DNA from: Prado023 sp963700395
Lineage (GTDB): Bacteria > Actinomycetota > Actinomycetes > S36-B12 > CAIYMF01
Assembly: GCA_963700395.1 (NCBI GenBank)
Contig: CAVOXI010000001.1
Location: forward strand, 248,001-312,000
DNA length: 64,000 nt
Reading direction: 5' to 3'
The stretch's first letter is position 1; every line of letters starts with the position of its first letter. Shown here in pieces: positions 9,659 through 20,187 of this stretch. The translations under genes and the position numbers were made by a program. The notes beneath the pieces were generated by a model. That model was given only the letters and a program-made list of their open reading frames with translations, had not been told where the DNA came from and did not search any database.

Positions 9659-11167
9659 TCAGTGCCCCGGGTAGGGGTCCGTGGGCGGCACCGGGGTCTG
9701 CCCCGGGGCCACGACCACGAACTGCCCCATCAGCCCGGAGTCCTCATGCCACAGCAGGTGGCAGTGGTACATGAAGGGCCACGCCGGGTCGGCGTAGTCG
9801 GTGAACGACGCGATGATCCGGACCTGCGATCCCGGCGGCAGGTAGACCGTGTCCTTCCACCCGGCCAGCTCGGGCGGGGGTGGCGCACCGTCGACGTCGA
9901 GCACCTGGAACTGCACGGTGTGGACGTGGAAGTTGTGCGGCTGCGGGTCGCGGTTGCGCAGCACCCACACCTCGGTGGCCCCCAGTGGGACCACCTCGTC
10001 GATGCGGCCCATGTCCACGGGGCGCCGGTTGATGATCTGGGCGTTGATCGTGAACGTGCGCGTGCGGTCGGCCGAGGACTCCGGGATCCGGGAGAACTGG
10101 GCCAGGGCTGCGGGAACCGCCGGTGACTCCCGCAGCGCGTCGGCGGCGCGCAGCTCGAGGACCCGGTAGTCCCCGGTGCCGAAGCGTGAGTTGCCCGCGA
10201 CGCGGCCGCCGAAGTCGGGGGAGTAGTTGCGCAGCTCGACGCTCTCGCCGGGAGCCATGGTGACGACGATCTCCGCGCGCTCGCCGGGGGACAGCTGGAT
10301 CCGGTCGAGCGGGACCGGGGCGGTGAGCAGGCCCCCGTCGGTCCCGACGAGGTCGAAGGTGCGGTCGTCGGAGAGCCCGAACCGGTAGATGCGCGCCGTG
10401 GAGGCGTTCAGCAGCCGCAGCCGCACGTGGGTGGTGGGCACGGGCAGGTAGGCGCCGATGGTCCCGTTGACCATCACGGTGTCGCCCAGGAAGCCGGTCG
10501 AGCTGGGCCCGCGCTGGTCGAACACGAGCTGCCCGTCGGAGTCGAAGGACTTGTCCTGCACGATCACCGGGATGTCGTCCACGCCGTACTCGTCGGGCAG
10601 GTCGGGGCCACCGGCGGGGTCCTCGACCAGGATCATCCCCGCGACGCCCTTGTACACCTGGTCAGCGGTCTGGCCGTGCGGGTGGGCGTGGTACCAGAGG
10701 GTCGCCGCGGGTTGCCGGACCTGCCACGTCGGCGACCAGGTCTGCCCGGGGTCGAGGAGCTGGTGCGGGCCGCCGTCCATCTTCGCTGGGACGTGCATCC
10801 CGTGCCAGTGCAGCGTCGTGACGGTGTCCAGCCCGTTGTGGACGTCCATGCGCACGTCGTCCCCGGTGCTCATCCGCAGCGTGGGTCCGAGGTAGGACTG
10901 GTTCACGCCGTACGTCTCGGTGGGGCCGCCGAGACCGAAGTCCGTGGTGCCCGGCTGGACGTCGAGGGAGTATGTCCGGATGTCCCCGGTGACCTTCCCC
11001 TCGTCGAGTCGGGGGATCGCCAGCTGCGTGGTCACCGGCGACTCGGTCACCGGCGATGAGGCGGGGTTCGCGCACCCGGCGACGCCACCGAGCACGGCGA
11101 TGACGGCCAGCGCAGCACCGGGGAGCCACGCCCCAGGTGCGGGCAGCGGACGGCGGGACCGGGGCAT
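9659..11167 (-). CDS. Multicopper oxidase, secreted lipoprotein (CueO/laccase-like)
   Basis: About 500 residues. The N-terminus has basic residues, a hydrophobic segment and a lipobox (GGVAGC), so it should be exported and lipid-anchored. All four copper-ligand motifs are present: TLHWHGMHVP, LWYHAHPHGQTADQ, HNFHVHTVQF and MYHCHLLWHEDSGLMGQF, the last carrying the His-Cys-His and Met of the type 1 site. These enzymes couple four one-electron oxidations to reduction of O2 to water; cuprous ion, metals or phenols are typical substrates. It is convergent with the dehydrogenase and divergent from ldhA, and is not obviously linked to polyamine metabolism. The ATG at 11167 is favoured over one six codons upstream because it puts the basic residues of the signal directly after the start. 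Confidence 0.9.
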   Translation of the reverse strand: MPRSRRPLPAPGAWLPGAALAVIAVLGGVAGCANPASSPVTESPVTTQLAIPRLDEGKVTGDIRTYSLDVQPGTTDFGLGGPTETYGVNQSYLGPTLRMSTGDDVRMDVHNGLDTVTTLHWHGMHVPAKMDGGPHQLLDPGQTWSPTWQVRQPAATLWYHAHPHGQTADQVYKGVAGMILVEDPAGGPDLPDEYGVDDIPVIVQDKSFDSDGQLVFDQRGPSSTGFLGDTVMVNGTIGAYLPVPTTHVRLRLLNASTARIYRFGLSDDRTFDLVGTDGGLLTAPVPLDRIQLSPGERAEIVVTMAPGESVELRNYSPDFGGRVAGNSRFGTGDYRVLELRAADALRESPAVPAALAQFSRIPESSADRTRTFTINAQIINRRPVDMGRIDEVVPLGATEVWVLRNRDPQPHNFHVHTVQFQVLDVDGAPPPPELAGWKDTVYLPPGSQVRIIASFTDYADPAWPFMYHCHLLWHEDSGLMGQFVVVAPGQTPVPPTDPYPGH

Positions 11168-11258
11168 ATCGGCACCATGCCACACGGCCCGCCGACGGGT
11201 TCCCCCCGTCCCCCTGCTGGGATGGCAACGGGTGCAAGCCCGCGACTAGCGTTCGACC

Positions 11259-12266
11259 ATGACCAACATCACCGTGTTCGACACCAAGAGGTACGACCGT
11301 GAGCACCTCGGCGAGACCCTGATCGCGGCCGGGTTCACACCCAAGTTCCGCGAGTTCCGGCTCAATCCGGACACGGTCGAGACGGTGGGCGACGACGTGG
11401 ACGTGGTGTGCGTCTTCGTCAACGACAAGGTGACCCGCGAGGTCATCGAGGTGCTGGCCGCCAAGGGCGTGAAGATGATCGCCCTGCGCTGCGCGGGCTT
11501 CAACGGTGTGGACCTGCACGCCGCGCAGGAGCACGGGATCCTCGTGGCCCGGGTGCCGGCGTACTCCCCGTACGCGGTGGCCGAGCACGCGGTCACCCTG
11601 GCGATGGCGCTCAACCGGCACATCCCGCAGGCCAACCGCCGGGTCCGCGACATGAACTTCACCCTCGACGGCCTCGTCGGGTTCGACATGCACGGCAAGA
11701 CGGTCGGGCTGATCGGCACCGGCAAGATCGGCAAGATCACCGGCCAGATCTTCAAGGGCTTCGGGATGCGCGTGATCATGTGGGACCCGTACCCGGACCC
11801 GAAGTGGGCCGCGGAGCACGGGCTGGAGTACGTGACCCTCAGCGAGATCGGCCAGGAGGCCGACATCGTGTCCCTGCACGTGCCGCTGTTCCCGGAGACC
11901 CATCACATCATCAACGACCTCGTCCTCGCCGCGCTCAAGCCGGGGGTGATCCTGATCAACGTCTCCCGTGGGGCACTGGTCGACACCGTCGCGCTCATCG
12001 AGGCGCTGAAGTCCGGGCACGTGGGCGGTGTCGGCCTCGACGTCTACGAGGAGGAGGAGGGCAAGTTCTTCGAGGACCTGTCCGGCGAGGTCATGGCCGA
12101 TGACGTCCTGGCCAGGTTGATGACCTTCCCCAACGTGATCGTGACAGCGCACCAGGCGTTCCTCACCAGGGAGGCCCTCGACGAGATCGCCCGGGTCACC
12201 ACCGAGAACATCGTGGCCTTCAGCCGGGACGAGTCGCCGGAGGAGGCGCGGATCGTCACGCCGTAG
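11259..12266 (+). CDS. ldhA: D-lactate dehydrogenase (LdhA type, D-2-hydroxyacid dehydrogenase family)
   Basis: A 335-residue NAD-dependent enzyme that interconverts pyruvate and D-lactate. The NAD-binding motif is GKTVGLIGTGKIGK; the catalytic Arg is in LINVSRGALVDT, the Glu region in GLDVYEEEEGKFFEDL, and the His in TAHQAFLTREAL. The stretch from GLDVYEEE to the His motif closely follows enterobacterial LdhA rather than phosphoglycerate dehydrogenase. A -10-like TAGCGT at 11247-11252 lies 6 nt before the ATG and no Shine-Dalgarno is visible, so the mRNA is probably leaderless. The gene is divergent from the oxidase, and the frame is intact. Confidence 0.85.
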   Translation: MTNITVFDTKRYDREHLGETLIAAGFTPKFREFRLNPDTVETVGDDVDVVCVFVNDKVTREVIEVLAAKGVKMIALRCAGFNGVDLHAAQEHGILVARVPAYSPYAVAEHAVTLAMALNRHIPQANRRVRDMNFTLDGLVGFDMHGKTVGLIGTGKIGKITGQIFKGFGMRVIMWDPYPDPKWAAEHGLEYVTLSEIGQEADIVSLHVPLFPETHHIINDLVLAALKPGVILINVSRGALVDTVALIEALKSGHVGGVGLDVYEEEEGKFFEDLSGEVMADDVLARLMTFPNVIVTAHQAFLTREALDEIARVTTENIVAFSRDESPEEARIVTP

Positions 12267-12324
12267 TCGGCAGCGCACGCACCCCGGTGGGCGGATACGC
12301 CTCCAACCGGGCATTCCGGGAACG

Positions 12325-12400
12325 GCGTTTGTGAACGTCGCGTAACACTTCGGGCTGGTCGGACCTGTGCGTTTGTGACCCGACATGCGTTCGGTTATCG
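12325..12400 (+). promoter_or_regulatory. Promoter/operator region of the second dehydrogenase-pot operon
   Basis: The 246-bp gap before the operon holds a 10-bp direct repeat GCGTTTGTGA at 12325-12334 and 12369-12378 (44 bp apart, about four helical turns). The second copy contains a -35-like TTGTGA, which is followed after 16 bp by TTATCG (12395-12400) as a possible -10. The repeat suggests a regulator binding two same-face sites; which protein binds is unknown. Confidence 0.35.
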
Positions 12401-12512
12401 TGCGTCCACCGCAAGATCCGCGACGAATATCGTTCGGCGGATGTGGCGAACCTCACTGAAACCGTAGATGCGCAACTCCATGGGTGTTGGGCGGACTGAT
12501 GAAGGGACGGGC

Positions 12513-14004
12513 GTGGCACTTCTTGGCCAGTTCATCGATGGTCGCCATCTGGCGGGCAGCGGGCGGGAGCGTCGACGTGCTGCAACCCGGCCGACGGCTC
12601 GGTGGTCGCCACGCTGGGGGAGGCCACCGTCGCCGACGTCGACGCGGCCGTGGCCGCGGCGCGCCGCGCCTACCCGGCATGGTCGCGCGCCACCCCCGGC
12701 GAGCGGTCGGCCGCGCTGCTGGCCCTCGCCGACCGGATGGAGGCCCGTGCCGAGGAGTACGCGCAGGTCGAGACCGCGCAGTCCGGCAAGCCGATCAAGC
12801 TGACGACCGAGTTCGACGTCCCGGGCTCCATCGACAACGTCCGGTTCTTCGCCGGCGCCGCACGCGTCCTCAACGGCATGGCGCAGGCCGAGTACGACGG
12901 CGACGCACACGTCCTCGATCCGTCGTGAGCCGATCGGCGTCGTGGGCTCGATCGCACCCTGGAACTACCCGCTGCAGATGGCGATGTGGAAGATCCTGCC
13001 CGCCGTCGCGGCCGGGAACACGATCGTCCTCAAGCCGGCCGAGATGACCCCGCTGACCTCGCTGATGGTCGCCGAGGACGCACTGGCCGCGGGGATCCCC
13101 GCCGGGCGTGATCAACGTCCTGACCGGCCCGGGTCGCAGCGTGGGGGAGGCCCTGATCAGCCACCCCGACGTGTCGATGGTGTCGTTCACCGGGTCGACG
13201 CCGGTCGGCCAGCGCGTGATGGAGCTGGCGACCGGGACGATCAAGCGCGTGCACCTCGAGCTCGGCGGCAAGGCGCCGTTCGTGGTCTTCGACGACGCCG
13301 ACCTCGACGCGGCCGCCAACGGCGCCGTCGCGGGCGCCCTGATCAACACCGGGCAGGACTGCACGGCCGCGACCCGGGCCTACGTCCAGCGCCCGCACCT
13401 CGACGCCTTCGTGGCGAAGGTGGCGGCGCTGATGGACACCGTCCGGCTGGGCGACCCGACCGATCCCGTCGACCGACCAGGGCCCGCTGGTGTCGATGCG
13501 CCAGCGGGAGTCCGTCCACGGCTACGTCGAGCGGGCTGTGGCCGCGGGCGCCACGGTCGTGCGCGGTGGCCAGATCCCCGGGGGCGACCTCGCCGGCGGG
13601 CTCGTACTACCCGCCGACGCTCGTCGTGGGGGCCGCGCAGGACTCCGAGATCGTCCAGGAGGAGCTCTTCGGACCGGTGCTGGTCGTGCTGCCCTTCGAC
13701 ACCGACGACGAGGGCATCGCGCTGGCCAACGACGTCCCGTTCGGGCTGGCCGCCTCGGCCTGGACGACCAACACCTTCCGGGCGCAGCGGGCCAGCCGGG
13801 AGATCGAGGCGGGGTGCGTGTGGATCAACGACCACATCCCGATCGTCTCCGAGATGCCGCACGGCGGGTACAAGGCGTCCGGGTTCGGCAAGGACATGAG
13901 CATCTACTCCCTCGAGGAGTACACGAACATCAAGCACGTCTCGTCCGACATCACCGGCGACGGTCCGCAAGGACTGGCACCGGACGATCTTCGGCGACCG
14001 CTGA
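12513..14004 (+). CDS. Gamma-aminobutyraldehyde/betaine-aldehyde dehydrogenase, seven frame breaks
   Basis: An aldehyde dehydrogenase of about 494 residues once seven single extra bases are removed (near 12561, 12589, 12905, 13104, 13471, 13598 and 13962); 1,492 minus 7 gives exactly 495 codons. The restored sequence has GSIAPWNYPLQMAMWK, LKPAEMTPLTSL, HLELGGKAPFVVFDDAD (Glu), NTGQDCTAATRAYV (Cys) and MPHGGYKASGFGKDMSIYS. The breaks restore conserved strings such as HTSSIRREP, VTDQGPLVS and GGSYYPPTL. It is followed by an ABC polyamine importer, so it likely oxidises the aldehyde derived from the imported amine. The GTG start at 12513 follows GAAGGGAC. All breaks are +1, which argues against ordinary pseudogene decay. 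Confidence 0.85.
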
Positions 14005-14034
14005 CGCCCCGACTCGACCCCAGACAGGACAACG

Positions 14035-15246
14035 ATGACGGATCTCACCACACCGAAGGCCGGGACACCGATGCCGCGTCGGCGCGTGCTGCAGGCTGCC
14101 GGGATCGGCGGCGCTGCGATGGTGGCCGCCGCCTGCGGCGCCCGGCCGCCGCGGACCGCGAGCAGCGGCAGCACCGAGGAGGTGCCCGCGCAGGACCCAG
14201 CCCGACCAGTCGGCGACCGACGCGAAGCTCAACTGGTCGACGTGGGTGGGCTACATGGACGTCGACGAGGACGGCAACACGCCCGACGCTCGACCGGTTC
14301 ATGGAGCAGACCGGCATCGACGGTCGACTACCGCGAGGACGTCAACGACAACGCGGAGTTCGACGCCAAGGTGCGGCCCCAGCTCGAGGCCGGCCAGGAC
14401 ATCGGCCGCGACATCGTCGTGCTCACCGACTGGATGGCCGCGCAGTGGATCCGCAAGGGCTACGCCCAGAAGTTCGACCGTGCCTGGGTGCCCAACGCGC
14501 GCAACCTGATCGACAAGCTGGCCAACGTCCCGTTCGACCCGGAGCGTGACCAGTCCCTGCCCTGGCAGTCCGGGTACGCGGGCCTCGGCTTCAACACCGA
14601 GACGCTCAAGGAGCTGACCGGCAAGAGCGAGATCCGCACGATCGCCGAGCTCTGGGACCCGGCGCTCAAGGGCCGGGTGACGATCCTCTCGGAGATGCGC
14701 GACTCGGTCGGCGTCGTGATGCTCGAGCAGGGCAACGACCCGGCCGACTTCACCGAGGACGACTTCAACGCCGCCATCGCCGAGCTGCAGAAGCAGATCG
14801 ACGCCGGCCAGATCCGCCAGGTCTCCGGCAACGACTACATCGCGGCGCTGGAGACCGGGCGACGTCGTCGCGGCCATCGGCTGGTCCGGCGACGTGGCGG
14901 CGCTGGGCGATCCCGTACAAGTTCGTGATCCCGGAGTCCGGCGGGACGCTGTGGACCGACAACATGCTGGTCCCGGCCATGGCGCTGCACCGCAACAACG
15001 CCGAGCGCGCTCATGGACTACTACTACGACCCGGCCGTCTCGGCCGAGCTCGCCGCCTGGGTGCAGTACATCTGCCCGGTCAAGGGCGCCCAGGAGGCGA
15101 TGGCGAAGATCGACCCGAGCCTCGTCGAGAACCCGTTCATCTTCCCGACCGAGGCCGACCTGTCGAACGTGTCGGTCTTCAAGGCCCTGACGTCCTCGGA
15201 GCAGGCCAAGTACGACCAGGCCTTCCAGACCCTCATCGGCAACTGA
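14035..15246 (+). CDS. potD: Polyamine ABC transporter substrate-binding lipoprotein (PotD-like), six frame breaks
   Basis: The extracytoplasmic solute-binding protein of the importer. The N-terminus has a twin-arginine signal (PRRRVLQAAGIGG) ending in a lipobox (AAACG), so it is probably Tat-exported and lipidated. The mature part has LNWSTWVGYMDVDEDG near its start, the motif region where spermidine/putrescine binders begin, then LPWQSGYAGLGFNTE, IGWSGDVAALGD and VIPESGGTLWTDNMLVP, all characteristic of PotD/PotF. Extra bases near 14200, 14285, 14319, 14857, 14914 and 15009 break the frame; removing six leaves 402 codons. It is the second gene of the operon, 30 bp after the dehydrogenase and 25 bp before potA. 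Confidence 0.88.
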
Positions 15247-15271
15247 CCACTCGACCAGGAGGAGCACCACG

Positions 15272-16479
15272 ATGGCCACCGAAGCCCCCAAGCAGGTCGA
15301 GGACCTGCACCTGGTCCGCCTGACCAAGACCTACGGCGACCACAACGCGGTCGACGACCTCGTCGCTGACCATCCCCGCCGGGCTCCTTCTTCGCCCTGC
15401 TCGGGCCGTCGGGCTGCGGCAAGACGACCACCCTGCGCATGGTCGCCGGCCTCGAGGTGCCGACCGCCGGGATGATCCGCGTGGGCGACGCGCGACATCA
15501 CCGCGCTGCGGCCCTACAAGCGCCCGGTCAACACGGTGTTCCAGTCCTACGCGCTGTTCCCGCACATGGACATCTTCGAGAACGTCGCGTTCGGCCTGCG
15601 CCGCCGCGGTGAGAAGAACGTCGATGCGCAAGGTCAACGAGATGCTCGAGCTCGTGGAGCTCGGACCGATGGCCCGGCGCAAGCCGGCGCAGATGTCCGG
15701 TGGCCAGCAGCAGCGCGTCGCGGTGGCCCGTGCCCTGATCAACCGCCCGGACGTGCTGCTGCTCGACGAGCCGCTCGGTGCCCTGGACCTCAAGCTGCGC
15801 CGCCAGATGCAGATCGAGCTCAAGCGGATCCAGACCGAGGTCGGCATCACCTTCGTCCACGTCACCCACGACCAGGAGGAGGCCATGACCATGGCCGACA
15901 CCATCGCGGTCATGAACTCCGGGCGGATCGAGCAGATGGGCGCCCCGCAGGAGATCTACGACACGCCGCACACGGCCTTCGCGGCCAACTTCCTCGGGCC
16001 AGTCCAACCTGATCCCCGGCGAGGTCGTCGGTCGTGGCGAGGTGGTCGACCGTCCGCGCGTTCGGCCAGACGCTGACGCTCCCGGCGGCGAAGCTGAGCT
16101 CGACCTCCGACCGGGTCATCGTCGGCGTGCGTCCGGAGAAGCTGCACCTGCACCGCGCCGGCGCGCGAGGTGCCGCAGGGCCGCAACACGGTCAGCGGCG
16201 TCATCACCGACGCCTCCTTCTTCGGGGTCTCGACGCAGTACCTCGTCGCGACCCCCTGGGGCCAGGAGCTGATCGCGTTCGAGCAGAACATGAGCGCCGG
16301 CGACCGGCCCGCGGTCGGGCGAGACCGTGGTGATGTCGTGGGAGCCCAGCCACTCCTTCGGCTTCGACGGTGGCGAGAACCTGAACGCCGGCATCGACGA
16401 GGACCTGCTCGAGGTGGGCCACTACTCGGCCGCCGACGTCGAGGCCGGTACGGCCCCGACCCCGGTCGCGGGGGGCTGA
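15272..16479 (+). CDS. potA: Polyamine ABC transporter ATP-binding protein (PotA), eight frame breaks
   Basis: The ATPase subunit. Walker A is LLGPSGCGKTTTLRMVAGLE, the Q-loop is VFQSYALFPHM, the signature is MSGGQQQRVAVARAL, Walker B is VLLLDEPLGALDLKLR, the H-loop is FVHVTHDQEEAM, and a C-terminal TOBE-like domain begins near VIVGVRPEKLHL. The ATG follows AGGAGGAGC, a strong ribosome-binding site. Extra bases near 15362, 15381, 15490, 15626, 15996, 16048, 16163 and 16317 break the frame; removal gives exactly 400 codons. It couples ATP hydrolysis to import through PotB/PotC at the inner face of the membrane. Confidence 0.9.
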
Positions 16480-16482
16480 TCG

Positions 16483-17428
16483 ATGCAGATCCCCGCCTCG
16501 GGAAGTGCCGTCGGACACCTACCTGAACGAGACCCAGAACCAGGACCTGCCCACCGTGGCCAGCCCGGCCAAGGGGCTGCGCTCCTCGCGGGCCACGCCG
16601 TACTGGCTGCTGCTGCCGGGCATGGCGTGGCTGGCGGTCTTCTTCGTCATCCCGCTGGTCTCGCTGTTCTCGACCTCCCTGCAGTCGCCGGTCAGCGACA
16701 ACCCCGACGACGGCTTCTACTTCAACTGGGACTTCGCCAACTACACCGAGGCGCTGAGCCGCTACGGCGAGCAGTTCCTGCGCTCGTTCGTGTACGCCGG
16801 GACGGCGACCGCTGCTGGCGCTGGCCATCGCCTACCCGTTGGCGTACTTCATCGCCTTCAAGGCCGGCAGGTACAAGACGCTCCTGCTCGTGCTGGTGGT
16901 CGCGCCGTTCTTCGCCTCCTTCCTGATCCGCACGTACGCGTGGAAGACGATCCTGGCCGACGAGGGCTTCATCGTGGAGACGATGAACGCCCTGAACCTG
17001 CTGCCCCAGGACCGGATCCTGCAGCACCCCGATCGCGGTGGTCACCGGCATCACCTACAACTTCCTGCCGTTCATGATCCTGCCCGCTGTACGCCTCCCT
17101 GGACAAGATCGATCCCCGTCTGGCCGAGGCGGGCGCGGACCTCTACGCCACGCCGTTCACGACCTTCCGCAAGGTGATCTGGCCGTTGTCCCTGCCCGGC
17201 GTCGTGGCCGGGACGCTGCTGACGTTCATCCCGGCGACCGGTGACTACATCAACGCCAAGCTGCTGGGCTCCACGAACGACCGGATGGTCGGCTCGGTCA
17301 TCGACAGCCAGTTCATCATCGTGCGCGACTACCCGATCGCCTCGGCGCTGAGCTTCCTGCTGATGGCCTCGATCCTGATCCTCGTCACGATCTACGTCCG
17401 GCGCGCCGGGACGGAGGACCTGCTCTGA
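16483..17428 (+). CDS. potB: Polyamine ABC transporter permease PotB, four frame breaks
   Basis: An integral-membrane permease with about six helices. The restored product has PYWLLLPGMAWLAVFFVIP (helix 1), LLALAIAYPLAYFIAFKAG, LLLVLVVAPFFASFLIRTYA and the EAA loop LAEAGADLYATPFTTFRKVI that docks on PotA, then PGVVAGTLLTFIPATGDY. Extra bases near 16500, 16811, 17031 and 17086 break it; removal gives 314 codons. I take the ATG at 16483, 3 bp after the potA stop; a GTG at 16505 would need one frame break fewer. The stop overlaps the potC start by one base (TGATG). Confidence 0.85.
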
Positions 17429-18308
17429 TGGCCACCAACCAGCTCGACCCCGCCCTGCTCGAGGCGCCGCCGGCCCAGGAGTCCGGGCTCCAGCGCAGCG
17501 TGCGGTGGCTGCGGGAGCACACCCTGGCGATCTACGCGGCCCTGGCGCTGATCTACATGTTCCTGCCGGTCGCCGTCGTGGTGCTGTTCTCGTTCAACAA
17601 GCCCAGCGGGCCGCACGAACACCCGGTGGAACGAGTTCTCCCTGGATGCGTGGCTGAACATCTGCCAGGACCCGACGATCTGTCGGTCGGTGGGCGTCAG
17701 CGCCACGATCGCCCTCTTCGCGACGGTCGTCGGCACGATCCTCGGCACCATGATCTCGTTCGCGCTGGTCCGCCACCGCTTCGCGGGCCGCTCCGCGACG
17801 AACCTGCTCATCTTCCTGCCGATGGCCACCGCCGAGGTCGTCCTCGGCTCCTCGCTGCTTGCGCTGTTCCTGAACATGTACTGGGGCTCGTGGCAGATGC
17901 CGCTGGGCTTCTGGACGATCCTGATCGCGCACATCATGTTCGTCATCAGCTTCGTGGTCGTGACCGTCAAGGCGCGCCTGTCGGGCCTCGACCCACGGCT
18001 GGAGCAGGCGGCGATGGACCTCTACGCCGACGAGCGGGCGACCTTCCGGTACGTGACCCTGCCGCTGGTCGCGCCCGGGCATCATGGGTGCCGCGCTGCT
18101 GGCGTTCTCGCTGTCGTTCGACGACTTCATCATCACGAACTTCAACTCCGGCTCGACCGTGACCTTCCCGATGTACATCTGGGGCGCTGCCCAGCGCGGC
18201 ATCCCGCCGCAGGTCAACGTCATCGCGTCGATCATGTTCTTCGGTGCACTGGCGATCGTCCTCCTCGCGCAGGTTGCCGGTGCCCGTCGCCGGCGTGCGA
18301 AGGTCTGA
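17428..18308 (+). CDS. potC: Polyamine ABC transporter permease PotC, two frame breaks
   Basis: The second permease, about 292 residues. Segments include TLAIYAALALIYMFLPVAVV (helix 1), GVSATIALFATVVGTILGT, NLLIFLPMATAEVVLGSSLL and the EAA loop LEQAAMDLYADERATFRYVT, then LLAFSLSFDDFIITNFNSGS, a motif that is nearly diagnostic for PotC/PotI. Extra bases near 17608 and 18077 break the frame; removal gives 293 codons. It is the last gene of the operon; 30 bp later the convergent kinase gene ends. Confidence 0.88.
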
Positions 18309-18338
18309 CCGGAGCGGCGGTAGGTCACTGGGACGCGG

Positions 18339-19952
18339 TCAGGAGGCCTGGAGCAGGACGACCTTCTGCCCCTGCTTCCACACCGCGTCGCCCTTCATCG
18401 TCACCGGGACCGAGGCCCCAGCGGGGACGTCGTTGACGGTCTCGGACACCGACCCGAGGGACTCCTGGCCGAGGTAGACCCAGGTCGTCAGGTCGGCCGA
18501 GGCGGTGGACGTCCCACGGTTGCGCACGGTGCCGGACACGACGAGTCCGGAGTCGGTGTTGTCCAGGCGGTAGGTCTCGAGCAGCCAGTCGCCGTCCGTG
18601 AGCTGGTCGTTGCCGGGTGCTGGGGGTGCGTCGGCCGCTGAGGCGGGCGCATCGTTGGACGTCCCGGATCCGGACCCCGTTCCGTCGGTGCCGGAGTCGC
18701 CCCCGAGCGCCTGGACGGCGAGCCAGCCGGCCACGATCAGCGTCAGGACTGCCAGCAGCGCCAGGAGGGCCCGGCGCCGGTTGGCTCGGCGCTGCTGGGC
18801 GGCCGCCGTGCGGGGACCGACCGTCCGGGGGTTGCCTGCAGTGCGAGGCCTGACCGGTGGAGGGGCGAGGTACGAGCCGGCGGTGGTCGCCGCCAGGGTC
18901 TGGTGCGCGGTTGGCCCCGCCAGCGGGGGCGTTGCGGGCGGGACGGGTGCCGCTGGTGGGGGCTTCGCGGGCTCTCGGCGAGGAGGGGGCGCGAGCGCGG
19001 CTACCACCGGGACGATCGGCGCAGTCGCTGCCGCCGGCTCGCCACCAGCACCTGCTGACGCCGACTGGTCGGCGCCCGACTCCCCGCGGGGCATCACGGG
19101 AACCGGGACGTCGGTCAGCGTCGTCGCGCCCGTGGTGCTCCCGCGCACGCGGTCCAGCACCTGGCGGGCGGTCGGGCGGCGGGCAGGATCCTTGGCCAGC
19201 ATCCGCTGGAGCAGGGCAGCACGGTTCGGGTCGATGCCCATGAGGTCAGGGTCACGCGTTGCGATGCTCATCAGGACCGCCACGGATGCGCCCTCGCCGA
19301 ACGGGGGACGCCCGGTGGCCGCGTACGCGAGCAGCGATCCGAGCGCGAAGATGTCGCTGGGGGGTCCTGTCGGCTCCAGGGTCGCCTGCTCGGGGGAGAG
19401 CCACGAGGGGCTGCCGGTGACGAGCCCGGTGGCGGTCAGGGATGTGGCGTCCTCCGGATGGGCGATGCCGAAGTCGATGAGCTCGGGGCCGTTCTCGCTG
19501 AGGATCACGTTGCCGGGCTTGAGGTCGCGGTGGGTGATCCGGTGCACGTCGAGGACGGCCAGCGCCTGGGCCATCCCGCCAGCCAGCTTCCACCACGCGT
19601 CCTCAGACAGAGGGCCGTTCTCGGCGATCTCGTCGCGGAGGGTCGGGCCGCTGATGTACTCCACGGCGAGCCACGCGGGCTCGGACTCGAGGTCGGCGGC
19701 AAGGAACTCGCTGATGTGCGCATCGCGCACCGAGCGCAGGATCGCGACCTCCCGGCGGAACCGGTCGCGGGTGGCGGGTGCGTCGAGCAGTCCCGGTCGG
19801 ATCACCTTCAGCGCGACGCCCTCGTACCCGGGGGCGGAGGCATGGAACACCACGCCCATGCCACCGGCTCCGAGCCGTGAGTGGATGGTCCAGGGACCCA
19901 CCTGCCGCGGGTCGTGCATGGACAGCGGCGACCCCACGGTGGGCTCACCCAT
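18339..19952 (-). CDS. Membrane-anchored Ser/Thr protein kinase (Hanks type)
   Basis: 537 residues, intact. Residues ~15-275 form the kinase: LGAGGMGVVFHA (glycine loop), VALKVI (ATP-binding Lys), HRITHRDLKPGNVIL (catalytic loop), LIDFGIAH (DFG), TGSPSWLSPEQ (activation-loop end). A long Pro/Ala-rich linker follows, then one transmembrane helix (LLALLAVLTLIVAGWLAVQA) and a ~110-residue extracellular domain (DNTDSGLVVSGTVRNRGT), which looks like a small immunoglobulin-like FxLYD/CARDB-type fold rather than PASTA repeats. The signal it senses is unknown. It is divergent from the next oxidase gene and convergent with potC. An in-frame ATG at residue 12 is an alternative start. Confidence 0.88.
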   Translation of the reverse strand: MGEPTVGSPLSMHDPRQVGPWTIHSRLGAGGMGVVFHASAPGYEGVALKVIRPGLLDAPATRDRFRREVAILRSVRDAHISEFLAADLESEPAWLAVEYISGPTLRDEIAENGPLSEDAWWKLAGGMAQALAVLDVHRITHRDLKPGNVILSENGPELIDFGIAHPEDATSLTATGLVTGSPSWLSPEQATLEPTGPPSDIFALGSLLAYAATGRPPFGEGASVAVLMSIATRDPDLMGIDPNRAALLQRMLAKDPARRPTARQVLDRVRGSTTGATTLTDVPVPVMPRGESGADQSASAGAGGEPAAATAPIVPVVAALAPPPRREPAKPPPAAPVPPATPPLAGPTAHQTLAATTAGSYLAPPPVRPRTAGNPRTVGPRTAAAQQRRANRRRALLALLAVLTLIVAGWLAVQALGGDSGTDGTGSGSGTSNDAPASAADAPPAPGNDQLTDGDWLLETYRLDNTDSGLVVSGTVRNRGTSTASADLTTWVYLGQESLGSVSETVNDVPAGASVPVTMKGDAVWKQGQKVVLLQAS

Positions 19953-20187
19953 GGGGCACCTCCCGTCTGCACGGGCGCTCGGCGCGCGATGTGGACTGAC
20001 GTCAATCTAGTGGATCGGGCGCGACCGCGGCGGGTCCCGGGTGCCGCACCTGCGTGGGCAGGATGCCGCACGCGGGGCGCAGGACGGGTCGCGCCGCTAC
20101 ACTGGTGGCGCTGCGGTTCACAGGGTGGCGTTCGATCACCGACCGCGCGGCCGTATCGTCCGGAGGACCCGGGGCGGCTGACCTGGA

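Noticed and set aside
12513..18308. Decay of the dehydrogenase-pot operon into pseudogenes
   Set aside because: All 27 changes are +1 with no premature stops other than those caused by the shifts, and catalytic motifs are fully conserved; decay would also give substitutions, losses and larger lesions.
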